NCBI GenBank assembly: GCA_032622095.1
Contig: CP136064.1
Location: 197,009,948-197,073,947 of the forward strand
Reading direction: 5' to 3'
Origin: Siphonodentalium dalli
Taxonomy: Eukaryota; Mollusca; Scaphopoda; Gadilida; Siphonodentaliidae
Length of the DNA stretch: 64,000 nucleotides
In this document: one piece after another, positions 43,297 to 58,200 of the stretch
Layout of the letters: each line of letters opens with the position of its first letter
How positions within the stretch are numbered: position 1 is the stretch's first letter
Notes under the pieces: generated by a model
What the model was told of the DNA's origin: nothing
Seen by the model: the letters and a program-made list of their open reading frames with translations, nothing else
Database searches by the model: none
Made by a program: the position numbers and the translations under genes

Positions 43297-46200
43297 CTGA
43301 AAAGATCAAATTATCGTCAAACCTAGGGGGTCACTAAAATTCCAGGATGGGTAGATGTATCTGAACCCTTATACATCGCAGACATTTTCAATGCCATGTA
43401 ATTTTGGTTCCATATACATGTTTAAGAACACATTATGACTACTAAAATGAACGTAATTGTTCAGGCTTATAAACTGGACCAAAAATATAACAATTAATCA
43501 AGAGAAGGGGCTCCCTGTTCAATAATTACCCAATATGTATTTTATAACACGATATCATAGGGTGAGTCCCACTTCTGACAACGAACAATTACACTGAAAA
43601 AAATTGTGATGTGATGCCATGGTCAGCTTCTTATGGTGCTTTAGATATCTTGTATTATTGTACGATGTTCATTCTTGGTAGATTTCTGGTCCCTGCTCAT
43701 GTAATAAAAATATAAGTAATTGAACATAACTTGCTCATTTTACAAAACAGGTATTCATCGTTGTGGGGATACCAACTTTTGTTTTCGGGATTACTTTTTC
43801 TGCCATTGCAAAGAATACATGTATTTTGTATTCGCATGGTTATTTTCACCGTTTTCAGCAAACTTTTTGGGGTGGGTCACCAATTGCCCTTGGGACAAAA
43901 CTTGAGTTGGAGTGGTGGGTGACCGAGGTTGGGCAGGAAAAAACTTGCATTCCCGGGGTGGTGGGTATAAAAAATTAAAAACAAAACAAAACAAAATCGT
44001 AAATATATTACATAGTTCAGTACACCCATCCCCAAAACTAACATCAACAACAATGTCACAATGAGCCATATGCATGTTGGCATGGGTGTAATTAATCACT
44101 GCAAGTCGCCTCTAAAGACCATCCGATTTGATACCACGAGACTAAAGGCGCGTTCACGAGGGCTGCAAGATAATGTCTATCAGAAAATATCAGGTACAAA
44201 TTTAACCGGACAATTTATTGCTGCAAAATCATCACCGTGTCCCCGTGGACTGGTTACCGATGGTTGATTGGCTTTAACCAGAACATTGTTCGCACTGAGG
44301 TGTCCACGCATATTTTTTTTTCTCGCGGCAAACAATCTAAATTCTTATTTGGAGTATTGAACTGATTTATACAATTCCTGCAGGGACGTACCTATAGAGG
44401 ATCTCCATTGGAGGCGAACTTTGAATTTCAAACTTAAACACCCCACTGAAGCAGACGGGCATTTTCCACGTATAAAGGTTCCATTTGAACCCCCTATATT
44501 TGGAAAATTGGTTGCCACTTCAGTCCAAACATTTGACCGAGAGTATGAAACAATTTGGCTTTTGGTCTAAAAAGGGGGACTGTACCCTAAATCCGGCCAT
44601 TTATGGGACCATCTCCTTTTATACTCAACATAATATATGCAACAAATGAATGAATTTGAGCCACGAATGAATGCAAAATACACTCAAGTGGGCTATGAAC
44701 GATGCAAACAGCATGGTAATTATAATGAAAATGAATTTATGACTCTAGTGATGGTAATTATGATGAAAATGAATTTATGACTCCAGTCATACATTCATTG
44801 TCATTATAATTACTATGTTGTTGGCATCATTCGTCAACAGTGTCATTTGAATTTCCGTAAAAAAAAATTACGGACTTTCCGTATTATTATAGCAAATGTG
44901 ATGGCAGCAACATTGCAGCAAAATTACGGATATTTTTTAACAGCGTAGTGGGGAATAGGTAAACGTGTATGTTATTATTTAATCGTATTATAATACATGC
45001 ATTTACAACGTGGTGGGTTTGGCATAAATTTTGTTATGTTTCGGGTGACCCCTGTCGCGTCGAGTACCCATGCATTTGATGTTTTATAGAGTTGGGGATC
45101 TGGATTGGTTCATGTGGGAGGACAACGGAATTATTACACGTGTCTCGTGGTCATACATGGCCATACATTGGAATTAGGACGTGAATACTCGGAACAGACG
45201 ATACCATCGATGTATCACAACCGGAGCGCGTGGACGGCGATGCCTATACGGGCGTATTCCCCCAAGAGAATATATACAACGGATACCGATACCGCTATAT
45301 ACGAAGAAACGCTCCAAAAACTGTTCGAGAACACCCATCGTCAAAATATTTTTGCACTGCATAAAGGAAATTATGCAAACCAAGCACAAAGACTCTATCG
45401 CCCTCTTACCGATGATGGCGGCAATTTACTATTGACGACCACATCAAATCATCCATGCCCACGTGTTCATCTCTAACTCAGACCTCGACGAGTCGTCGTG
45501 TAGTCTATCAATATTCACTCAGGAATATGGCAGCACGGTAACAAATATTTATTTCACTATCGAAGACATAATTTCTGCAATTAGAACGTTGAAACATTGG
45601 CCACGATGGTATTACCGTTAAAAATAATCCAAATCACGTGCCCAGCTATCGCCACCCTCTTAAAGTTCTTTTAAAGAAATTTATCGAGCTCTGCGTTTTC
45701 CCAACACAGTGGAAGCAGGCAAATGTTATCCCTATCCACAAGAAAAACGACAAATCTAGCTGCAAAAACTACGGCCCTCATATCCTTACTCGCGAGCCTC
45801 AGCAAGATTCTGGAAAAATTGTCCTGAAATACGTATATATATAGCGGCTCATTTTTCAAATAATAGTAAACTATTTCAATATCAAGCAGGCTTTGTCCCA
45901 GGACATAGCACAACTTTCCAGTTACTCGAGTTATACCACACCTTGTGCCAGGCCCTCGATGAAAAGTTAAATAAGTCAGCAATATTTTCCGATATTTCAA
46001 AAGTATTTGAGAGAGTCTGGTTCAGAGGGTTGCTATTCAAACTGGAACAATCAGGAATAACCGGAAACATCCACAATTGGCTGAACAGCTATATTATATC
46101 TCTCGAATAAATCACAACGTGTTTTGGTGGGCAACTCCTTTTCTGTTTGCCACAATATTCCGACAGGAGTTCCACGGGGATTATCATTGGACCTTTCTTA

Positions 46201-49200
46201 TTTCTGTCATATATAAATGACCTGGCAACGACCATACATTGTACTCGTATGTACGCAGATGATACATGTTTTTTTTCACTATCCAAAATGTATCACTCGA
46301 TGACAGTTCACGGGAACTCGTTGAAGATCTGGATAGAGTATCTTGTTGGTCGAAACAATGGTTGGTTGCTTTCGATGCAGATAAAACAAAAACAATGGTG
46401 TTTTCACTCACTCCCTCGGAAGATTGTTTGGATCTTGAACTTGATTATCAGGATATAGGGCAAGTAGACTGCCAAAAACATTTTGGAATCTCTATACAAT
46501 CAAATCTTCTTTCGGACACCCGTATCAATGAACTTTGCAGTCGAGTGACAACCAGACGGTCACAACTAAGGAGAATACAGTTTCTTGTAAATAGACAAAC
46601 CCTTGAACTAATGTTCAAAAATTATGTACTCCCGATAATGGAATACGGAGACATTGTTTGGGATAATGCGCCTCCCCCCCCCCCCCCCCCGCCATCCTCA
46701 GGAATCTGTAACGCCTCTATATCGACGCCGGTAGAATAGTAAGTGGGACGATACGCTCTGTGTAGAGAGAGTCATATGCGAACTCGGTTGGCCTCCCATT
46801 AAAGACGAAACATTCATAAAATGCATATCTGGAACAAAATATTAAATAATCATATCTCTAAATACCTCACCAATTTACTACCGCAAACTGTCCGTGAAAC
46901 ATCCCGATATCCCACCAGAAACCCTTTGCGATACATAAACTACTTCACTAATACGGCCCACTTCAAATCGAGTTTCATCTCGTCCATTATCGCTGAATGG
47001 AATCTATCGTGCAAAATCAATACCGACAACAAAAAACCGAATGACCCCTTATCAGAACCAATCAAGACGAAATCATAAGTAACATGTATAGAACTTTCTG
47101 CAAAAAATAAATGACTATAAAACCCCCACCATAATACAAAGCTGGTCAGAGGAGACTAAACATATTGCACTGTAGACTCAAAAAATAACTGCAGTGATCT
47201 AAAGTTTGATAAATATGAAAATTACATCTCAGCTTATTCAACGTGTAGTTGTGGAAATCCAAGTGAAGAATGTTTTCTTCAGCTGTCCTTTGTACGACGA
47301 TTCCAGAGATCTTATGTGGGCACGGTTGGACGCACCTAATGTGGCCATCGTCTCTGAAAAAGATCTCCCGTTTGGCATTCCGCACTATATTAAATACACA
47401 CATTTGTAAGATAGTACATTCTTTTATTTCATCGATAGATCGTTTCTCATAATTCGCATATCAAATTTGTATCCAACTCCCCAAACGCGAGACCATATAT
47501 AGCCACAACATTCAAACCAGTAGCCACATTTTACCAATCTCTTAATATAATACATCTATGATAGCAGCTAAATGCCAGAGGAGGGGAGCTATGATAAGTT
47601 CGGCAACTTGTGCTCCGATCCGCTGTGCCCACACCTATCTGTACGTTTATAATGATATGTGTAATTTATACTGTTTATTGTGGGTCAAAATAAATTATGC
47701 TCAACAACGGATACCGATGACCTTCAATCCAGTTGAACACTGATCACCTGCTGGCGATAACATTCGGTTCTCTTCGTGTGATATTTCCTTGTCTAATGTT
47801 TCCATTGATCAAGTAAGTCACATGGGGAAAAGCATGTTCTTCTTCCACGTGAAAGCGCCTTAATATTGGCACTTGCTCTACATCGCCAAATAATTAGATC
47901 ATATATACATACGCTTGGGCCCATTAATAGGAAGTTTTTGGTGATTATAAATCTACTTTCAAACAAGAAGTTTTACAGATCCAGATAAATCCAGATAAAA
48001 CCATCACTGGTGCGTGTCCTATATACAACACATAATTACCAGATAAAAACATCACTGGTACGTGTCCTAGATACAACACATAATGACCATATAAAAACAT
48101 CACCGGTACGTGTCCTATGTACAACTCATAATGACTGGATAAAACCATATCTGTTGTGTGTTCTATATACTTTCATTTTTTTCTTCGCACCATTATCAAC
48201 TGATATAAGAATAAACTATACATCTTTACCCGTTCTTTATTAAATACTCATTGACGAATAGTTCCCATAGGAAATGTTCAGATAATAAATTCAACAAACT
48301 TTAGCATATTGTCTGGAAATCTTCCACCAATGAATAGTAATCCTTCTACACTTGTATTATATTTTCGCATGTCTGTTAAAATAATTCCCTAATATAACTA
48401 TCATGCATGATTCAGAAGATATTATAGGCCCAATAATCAGGTCATGTCTATATTACAGGGGGATGCCCGTCAAGAATGACGGGTCAAAGTATTGGGCAAT
48501 GTGTTTATTCCTTCACAAAATCAAAAACGATTGAACGTAAATATAATAACCATGCATCACATATTGAACATCATATAATTGTTTGGTAGTGATTTCATAG
48601 AATGCGTTGAACTTTTGTATTGCGCATGCGTCGTCTTCTAATTAAGATACACATAAGGACGTTGTCCAGATATGGATTAAATCTGACGTATGAGTTAAAT
48701 TTTATAATCGAGCGAAAATCGTGTAAGATTTACAGACAGAGACTGCATGGGATTAATATATAGCACTACATTTCACATCAACCATAAATGGACTCTTCAT
48801 ATTGGTTGAGAACTGTGTACTATATTGATATTGGATCCATTTAAATGTAAAACAATTCTCCAGTGGTCTACATAACCTGTCATATCGCTGGATCGAATAT
48901 TTATGATGATCCATGCTGGGATAACAGAAGGAGATGTTCTGGGTTCATTGGGTTGTAAATTATTACTGTTTCGGGATTTGGTTCAGCAAATATGTTCACC
49001 GATCGCATTATCATACCGTCATATTATTATACAGCGTACCAAAGACCAAGTCAAATCTACCACTGTCGCCTGCGAACGAAAAGCAGTAACCTGAAATATG
49101 ACCTGTTTTGCAATCATCTGTATACTAGTCCATTTTGCGATTGTGGAGAATTAGAAACTGCTGAGCACTTCTTACTCCGCTGTCCAATATTCGGCCGTGA

Positions 49201-52200
49201 AAGAGTCCGTTGTTTAGCTAATCTAAATGTGAACTTGGAAGTCAAAATACCACTGTATATGGGTCTGTTGATATATCTTATACAACAAAAAGCCGCCATA
49301 TTCATCGCCGTACAAAAGTTCATCGGCGATACCAAACGATTTAACTGATAATATGGTTATGAACTGTAAGGCGTGAACAAAAAGCCTAAACAAAACACAA
49401 AAATTGTGCTCTCGTATACTTTTCCTTTTCTCTAATGTTAAATTGTTGTGTACTTATATTATGTATTATATGTGCTATTCTTGAGAATAAAATATTGTTT
49501 ACACTAAATATGTTCACAGCGGTGGTTAAACGCGTCACAATGTATGGGCATTAATTAAAATTCACAAGAGTTTACACCGACTTATTATAATTAACTGGTC
49601 AAACTAATCATTGAGTTGCAGTATCGTTGACACGTGAAAACCTGACATCGATGCGAAATATTCTTAGTAGAAAAGGAATAAATTAAACTGGAATACGATT
49701 TAATTATTTCCCACTTTTAGATTAGATCCACACGAAACATGAATATGACTTACCAGATGGGGATGAAGTTCGGCTTCCTCCAGTGGATATCGTGTATCGT
49801 CGACATAACTCGTGAGTGCTCTCTCTGTCGGCTAGAGGTTCAGCGTCGAGGTACTGGGAATCTAGAAAGAGGACACGAAATAGAGAATTGTTTGCACCTC
49901 ACTCGCAGGCTGGATACTAGCATCTTGTGATATGGGATTAATACATGTGCACGTATAGGTATATGAATACAAACATTGAGTAACTGTTCAAACGGGGATT
50001 TATGTATGTGTTATATATATTCCGATAGGGGTGAACGCTTTACGTTTGTGAAGCGTTCATTGAATATAACTTGATCTCCCCCGTGTGGGGTACATACCAT
50101 GGTTTATTTCAAATTGTTTGAAGTGGCGCCATGTGGATCAGCTGTGCATGGGATTGGAAATGGGCACAGCAATTGATTAAATCTCCAGGTCTAATCTAAT
50201 GATGTGGATCAAAGTTGCCAAAGTGGCAGTGTTGGAGTTGGAGAGTGGTACACGATGAATCAAGCGATATATGGTGTAATGTTCCCAAATGGGTGCTGTC
50301 CCGGGAATGGACAATTGTTGCTGAATTCAGTCACTTCGCCAAACTCATAGCTGGTAATATCCGCGTGATTCTATATATAGGTATTTATATGATATTGCAG
50401 TCTAAATATTCATGGATGGTGTCGGGGCACAATGAAAGTTAGGGATACGGGTTAATTATTAGCATTGACATATATATAGAACCAGTTGGCAAATTCTTAA
50501 CTGTGCATACATGCGTTTGTTATTTATTTTTTAACCGCGATAGAAAACATTTCAAGCGTTTTGGTTAATGTTAATCTGTGAAACGCCGAGCAACACTGCT
50601 AGTATATAAAATGATTATATATCACATCTAAAGTAGAGAATTGCGGATTCCACATATATAATGGCCATGGAGTACCACCATGTGAGATTCATCGTGTATA
50701 TGGTATACAAGTATGGGGACATAGAAGTCATATTTCGGATTATAAACAACGCAAAATATAACTCACACACTGAACCTCTTTTCCGAAAATCTTAAATTCT
50801 CAAATTAAACGATCTTTATGTTCTTCAAATCACAGCTTGTGTACTCGATTGGAAATTCGCACTTACGCCCAAATCTTTCAATAATTTGTTTACAAGACAA
50901 GATAAAACGAAAAAGGTTACTCGTTAAATGGAACTGTTGTCATATGAGAAGCCCCGAAACAAAACAATCGAGAACCTCCCCACATTTTCTACTTCCCACG
51001 TGTTTGGAATCGCATTGACAGTGACCTAAGAGAACAAGGTAGCCAAGGAAAATTTAAAAGAACAATAAGTGACAACTTTCTAGCATCCTATGCGGAAGAA
51101 GTAATCTGCGAAAATTCGTATAAAATTTTGAAGACTGCGTGTAATTGAAATTTCGAAAATATCGGTCCGCGAATCTAGTCACATATACAGCTCATTGGTG
51201 AGTACGAACATATCAATATGAACCGCCACAGTTTAATTCGAACGTGTCGTTTACTAACACTTATTGAATATCACTCTAGATGAAAAATGGACAACTCAAA
51301 TGTACATGCTTATAACTGTACATGAGCATCCATTCAGAAAAAGAAGGTAAATAAATTATACGTACATGTTACATGTACACGTTAGGACTCGGCTCGTCGC
51401 AAATCTGCATCTCCCATTATCTTACAACACACGGCAGTCCAAAACAGCTATATATTAGTGTGGTGCTTTCTCCCAAGTCGAGTCATATTGGACTCTCAAA
51501 AATCAATTCGCACCCATCATCCCAATTTATTAAAATTATCTCGTGTGGTTCCCAACATCATGCTTGCCAGCAAGATATACTTCTGTAATTAAAGGGGTTG
51601 ACAGGAAGACAGCCCACACCCAAGACCATATCGAACCTGGCAGTAGCATTTAATTTTCTATTAGTTCTAATTGTTGTGTGTTAAAATTGTATGCATTCTG
51701 ACATATATATAAACTATCTGTGTTTGAGACAGTGTATCACTAAGGTCGTTGATAACTTGCAGAATGGATCCATAATATAAATCGATGTTAGAGCGTTGGA
51801 GAGACGCCTCGCTACATAATGTCACGAGTTCCACCAGATGGCCAGTATTGCGACTAGAACATCACTTAAAGGTACTCAATCTGATTCGATGGCCCATAAT
51901 GGCCCATATCATCATATTCCAACAGCATTATTTTTTTAATGCCGCTTCAGTTATCAGAATCGATTAATTGCCCAAAACATAATGTTAATCACAGTCAACT
52001 ATAGTATAACATTGCCCAAAACATGCTATTTATCAATAATTTGTTCAATGAAATTTTGCCGGTTTGTCAAATATCTGACACAAAAAAAGCCACTTGAATT
52101 TTAGAGTTATCCATCTTCATCCGCTATTTGGTCCGAGACCTTCTTCTCGTCGACTTTTACTGGGCCACTTTGAGAGTACATTAATGCCCTAAATAATCGA

Positions 52201-55200
52201 CTCCTTAACCACAGCAGAATTATGGGTAATTTTTCAGGATTTAGTCGGAAAAATGACTTGTTGCCATTCATCGGAAAGCTCTCACTAAAAGTATTGGTGG
52301 TGAAAAAAATAATAGATTTCAAAAATCGATATCTGATCATTCTGAGCTTTGATGGGTGGGTTCCTCGACGAATCAAATATTGCTTACCCCTGAAGCCATG
52401 GAAATAGTAATTTGCGAGCGTTAATTCGGATTATGCATCTTTAAAGAAATATAAATGTTCTTATTGTTCGATTAAATTATAAGCAGATGTATATTATCTA
52501 CGAATGCAATATAGTCAAGATTCCATATTGTTTTAGTAATCCATAGAAAGATCCACAGAGAGTACCGACATCGATGATAGAAAAGTATATATTTTTGAGT
52601 GGGCACCTTAATGTGCCCTCCCCTCATAATTGGCACTGGACATTTTATGTTATATCCATATATCATGGAAACATTTGTAAAGTATGTAAAGCGCTGATAT
52701 CGACTTACCTTCACATATATATTTCTTTTCTGTGTCACATGAAGCTGTATACCATTCACAGGGTGGTCGCTCCTTTCCAGATGCTTGATACACACAAGTC
52801 TGGTTGTGGAGATTGGTTGGTTCTCCGGCTCCCCAACAGTCGATACTAGAGTTCAAGCCCGCCCCATCTGTCCACTTGAAGCTCGACGCTGCGTATTCTA
52901 GCCCGAACCAAAAGCTCCCCATGTCGTCTCTGAGGTTCAAGAATCCCATGTTATAAGTTAGAGGATCTTCCAAAATTATTGTCTGGCATTTCGTGATACA
53001 AAGCGAGGTGAGACCAATATCCAACATGATTTTATGATACCAAATACATTGTCTTCCCTATCCCCAGATAACTCAATTAAAACAAAACACTATATGTGCC
53101 GTCAAGTGAGGTGCGAATTTGTTCTAGACGCCGTTTAATGGAATGCGTGTATGCTAAATACACAATTCTTAAATATGTTGCCTGCACATATCATAAAACA
53201 ATACACAGAAAAAATTATAAATAAAAAACCCTATGTTGAGAGGTAAAAAAAACTATGGAAACATGTCTCCAGAAACTGTGCACGCGATGTACTGTTACGC
53301 AGCTCAGATAGTGTCAGGAATTCACACTAATAAAAAAAAAACTCGGCATGCAATGCAAATAAATACTTGTACTCATTTTGTAAATTTGTTGTTTACACTT
53401 CAGTTCTACGCTTGAAACTGATCTTACCGCCCAATCTGTCGACCGATATATATCGGCACTAATTAACACCACTGACATCGATTCTCATTGGCCACACTAA
53501 CTAATTGTGTATCCTAAGAACCGATAGAAGACAAGATTTTCCCGCTAGGGTACGTTCATACGCTGGCAATATTGCACTGCAAAAATGCCAGCTGCAAAGG
53601 TTGTTTTGTTTTATTTTGTTGGCTGGCATTTTTGCCAGCTCGTGCTGGGTCGTGGCTGATCGTCAACAATCAACGGTGATATAATAACGGCGTATACCTC
53701 TCTGGCGGTGGCCACAACACAAGGCCACTAACAATAATTGATTGTGTCTGTACCGTCCTTGATACGATCGAATGGGATCGGGGTGTGTTCTCTGTGATTC
53801 TCATACACACCTAATTATACATGTGTACGGATCTTCGTTATATGATGATATGATGATATGGCGTGATACAAAGAGTACCAAAAGTGATGCTTCCCGAGTC
53901 ATAAATGCGGGAGCTATAGGGGGTGGTGGCAGGACTCACTATGAGTATCCATGCATTGCTTCAAATGTGCTTACTTCAGTGAGCGTGTACAAATTCTCAA
54001 TTGTTATAGAAATGGTCATGTATCGATCAGAATGGCACATTGAGATATCACTCAATTCAGATCAAGCTGGGGTTCGAATACGTGCCAACACCATCTACCC
54101 AGACTGCGATATCGATGTAATTGTAGTGGTTTAAAAGTGACTGCATGCTTGTGTCGTGGTGGTGGGGGCGGGGTCTCACAGTAGGGATAATGGGATGTTA
54201 GTCTTTGGCATTGATAAAGCATATATGGGCCTATATAATTATTCATGCCATTTGAATAACAATATATTGTGTGCTTTTGATCAATTTGTGTGACTATTTA
54301 TTTGATTTCTTTGTTTTTTTTTAACATCAGCACCACGTCCCCCCCCCCCGTTTTTCTTAACTTATTGTTTTGCTTAACATGAAGACCAACGAGTTTGTGA
54401 CTAAAATTATTGGAATGACAAATTTTGGAGTTTGGGATGATACCCGGGAAGATTTGAATTCGTCAGTTATCTTCGTTGAGAAGTGTGGACCCACCATCTC
54501 CTGTCTATGTGACGTTTATTGTACTCATATATGAGCAGCATCCCAGCGAAAGAGCTGGCCATGGCGATATCACATTCCAACACGTCAAGTGACATTATTT
54601 TGACTGGCCTAAGAATACCAACACGCATCGGGTTCTAATATATTGCAAACAGCTCATCAATCAAGCAAACGGCTGTCGTTCATTGATCACTAATAACGCT
54701 GATTTGTTGACAGCGGGCAAACATTAATCCGTTTTGGCAATTTTGCAGCTGGCATTTTTGCAGTTTGCAGTGCAATATTGCCAGCGTATGAACGTACCCT
54801 AATCTCACGTAACGCAGGAAAATATTATTTATTGACATCGGACAACATTTAGCGAAACGTGTAAATAACGGTTTTTTGCGTGATTGCTGATATCGTCGAG
54901 CTGTTGCAATATAGTAAGAACACCATGCGTGTTGGTATTCTTAGGCCAGTCAAAATAATGTCACTTGATATATTGGAATGTGAGATCGCCACGGCCAGCT
55001 CCATCGATGGGATGCTGCTGATATTTGAGTACCATAAACGCCACATATAGAGGAGATGGTGGGTCCGCACGTGGCTCAACGAAGAAAACTGACGACTTTC
55101 TGACCTTCGATAAATCCCATTGGTACCGCCTAGTATTGGTGTTTTTTAACTGGTACCACAAGCTTTCAAACTGTCGGTGGAAATTCCTAACCTAAGATCC

Positions 55201-58200
55201 ACGATGGGCAATTTACTCAAAACAAAATTACCACTGGATGCATGTAAGGTCACCCATTAATCTAAATCAACTATTGGAAATTCCCATCGTAACACCACCT
55301 ATATGGTTGATAACTCTCAACTGATTGCTACATTTTAGTACAATAATTCGGTCTAAAAACAACACATATCACATGTAATACTGTTTGGTATATCAAATTA
55401 TCAAGCAGCACAAATTTCACACTATTTACTCGGAAAGTTCCAACTAATGTTGTGTCATGCATGAAATGTCCAACTGTTTTACTTTGGGGAATGGGGATCC
55501 ACCCCTGACACACGTCACTGGTGGTAAATATTGCCTTGATTGAAATAGGTTTATGAAAACACTTCAAAATGTTCATATATATATATATATATTAACTAAT
55601 TGTGCTATCTGACGTTGTCAATGCGAGTTAGAATGTATTTTTACATGCTTTATGAAAGTACTAAATTTACATACTAATAGCCTATACATACATACATAAT
55701 AATTGACTCCATAGTTGTATACATATATAAATATACATATATGTATATGGTTTATGTATGCCAAAGATGAGCCATTATCACAACTGTCAAAACCCCCGCC
55801 ATGGCACAAGCAACATCACTTTCAAAACAACTATTTTAAATCAATACAGTGGATACGCTCATCACAATCTGGGCTAGACTATATATATCTCATATATATT
55901 TTGAAGACCTCTGTCTGTCTGTCTGTCTGTCTGCTTGTCTGTCTGTCATTTATACAAATCTACGATTCTCGACCGATCGGGACGAAACTTGGTACGTGTG
56001 TGTAGTTTGACCAGGCGGTGAACGTTGTCGTATTGGCGAGCCCGTGCGGCGCCCGCTTCGCGCATGCGCAGACGAGATCTCGGAAACGGGTGGAGCTATC
56101 GACTTGAAATTTGCTATGTGAATGTATCTTGTCCCGGATACGAATTTTATCGGGTCGCCGAGCCCGTACGACGCCAGCTTCGCGCATGCGCAGACGATAT
56201 CTCGGAAACGGGTGGAGCTATCGACTTGAAATTTGCTATGTGAATGTATCTTGCCCCGGATACGAATTTTATCGGGTCGCCGAGCCCGTGCGACGACGCC
56301 AGCTTCGCGCATGCGCAGACGAGATCTCGGAAACGGGTGGAGCTATCGACTTGAAATTTGCTATGTGAATGTATCTTGCCCCGGATACGAATTTTATCGG
56401 GTCGCCGAGCCCGTGCGACGCCAGCTTCGCGCATGCGCAGACCAGATCTCGGAAACGGGTAGACCTATCGACTTGAAAATTGGTTTTTGAATAGCCCGGA
56501 CAACGTCGGGCTCATCGGCTAGTCTCATATATATTTTGAAGACCTCTGTTTGTATGTTTGTATGTATGTTTGTCTGTCATTTATACAAATCTACGATTCT
56601 CGACCGATCGCGACGAAACTTGGTACGTGTGTGTAGTTTGACCAGGCGGTGGACGTTGTCGTATTGGCGAGCCCGTGGGGCGCCCGCTTCGCGCATGCGC
56701 AGACGAGATCTCGGAAACGGGTGGAGCTATCGACTTGAAATTTGCTATGTGAATGTATCTTGCCCCGGATACGAATTTTATTGGGTCGCCGAGTCCGTGC
56801 GACGCCAGCTTCGCGCATGCGCAGACGAGATCTCGGAAACGGGTGGAGCTATCGACTTGAAATTTGCTATGTGAATGTATCTTGCCCCGGATACGAATTT
56901 TATTGGGTCGCCGAGTCCGTGCGACGCCAGCTTCGCGCATGCGCAGACGAGATCTCGGAAACGGGTGGAGCTATCGACTTGAAATTTGCTATGTGAATGT
57001 ATCTTGCCCCGGATACGAATTTTATCGGGTCGCCGAGCCCGTGTGACGCCAGCTTCGCGCATGCGCAGACCATATCTCGGAAACCGGTAGAGCTATCGAC
57101 TTGAAATTTGGTTTTTGAATAGCCCGGACAACGTAGACCGGACAACGTCGGGCTCATCGGCTAGTAATATATATTGGCACAGGTTCCAATCCGACAATGG
57201 ACCGACATGGGCGAATATATGGACATCTCAATGTGCCATTCCGACAGATACGTGGCAATGTCGACAATAAATGAGAAATTGTTCAAGTTCATTGAATTAG
57301 GCACATTTGAAACAACGAATACTCATACTGAGTCCATGCCTCCGTAAATATTATATATCTTTGGTGAAGTTGGCGACTCTGTTTTTGTCCATTTTACCAG
57401 CCCCCTTCCCCTAGCTCCAACATTTCTGAAAAGTACCACTTTCGGAACTCTTTATACCACTTCATGAGATTCCTCGCGTGTACATGTATATGAATATGAC
57501 AATAGCTGAGAACAAACTGTTCTACCAATGCCTCTCCCCGATACACAATTCGTATCAAGGACAAAACAGACACTTGTAATTATTGTTAGTGGCCTCGTTT
57601 TGTGTGCAAAGGGCAAAGAGGTAGACGCCATTATCATAAATCGTCGTTGTTTGTTGTCAGCCAGCCACGACGGAGCACGAGCTAGTCGGCAGCCTGCAAA
57701 AATGCCAGCTAACAAAACGACCATCGGGCAGGGCATTTTTGCAGTTTGCAGTGCAATTTTGCCAGCGTATGAACGTACCCTATTTGGCTGCAATTAAAAT
57801 ATTTCCGCGCAAGCATATCCCATTCTCCAGATTCAGATTAAGAATCAGATTCAGTCGCATTTGACATAACAGGCGATTCAATTATAAACAGTGTACAAAT
57901 ACATAATATAAATGGGTACATGTATGTTAGGTGACATAATATTCATATACACACACAATACACACAAAAAAGGTTGGAGTTATTAGTGTACTACGTGTGC
58001 ATGGTATCTTGATTGAGGGTAGCTAATAGATGTGGTGTTTAAAGTAAGTGGGTTGGGGTGTTGTATGATATGAGTCAACTATCTTTTAACACGACTATTT
58101 TATATTTTTCATATATATTTATATATCGTGGTGCGTTAATCATATCCTCATGAGTGCAAACTAATTTCTAGGGCTTTCTTTATAAATAGTGAAAGGTTTG

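Larger units (their letters stand above)
38859..43921 (-). repeat. Large palindrome, right arm (5.06 kb)
   Basis: Mirror of 33802-38858. It continues without a gap into unique sequence after 43921 (GACCGAGGTTGGGCAGG). Since the lectin gene exons upstream are on this side and strand, this arm is the more likely genuine one. Confidence 0.95.

Noticed and set aside
52930-53027. Extension of the lectin exon to an upstream ATG (MLDIGLTSLC)
   Set aside because: It would duplicate the first half of the domain already supplied by the exon at 59514-59676; the acceptor at 52930 gives exact phase and normal domain length.
55950-57157. Many overlapping 60-120 codon frames in the 56-57 kb region
   Set aside because: They come from the CpG-rich core units of the Helitron-like elements, open on both strands and repeated per unit.
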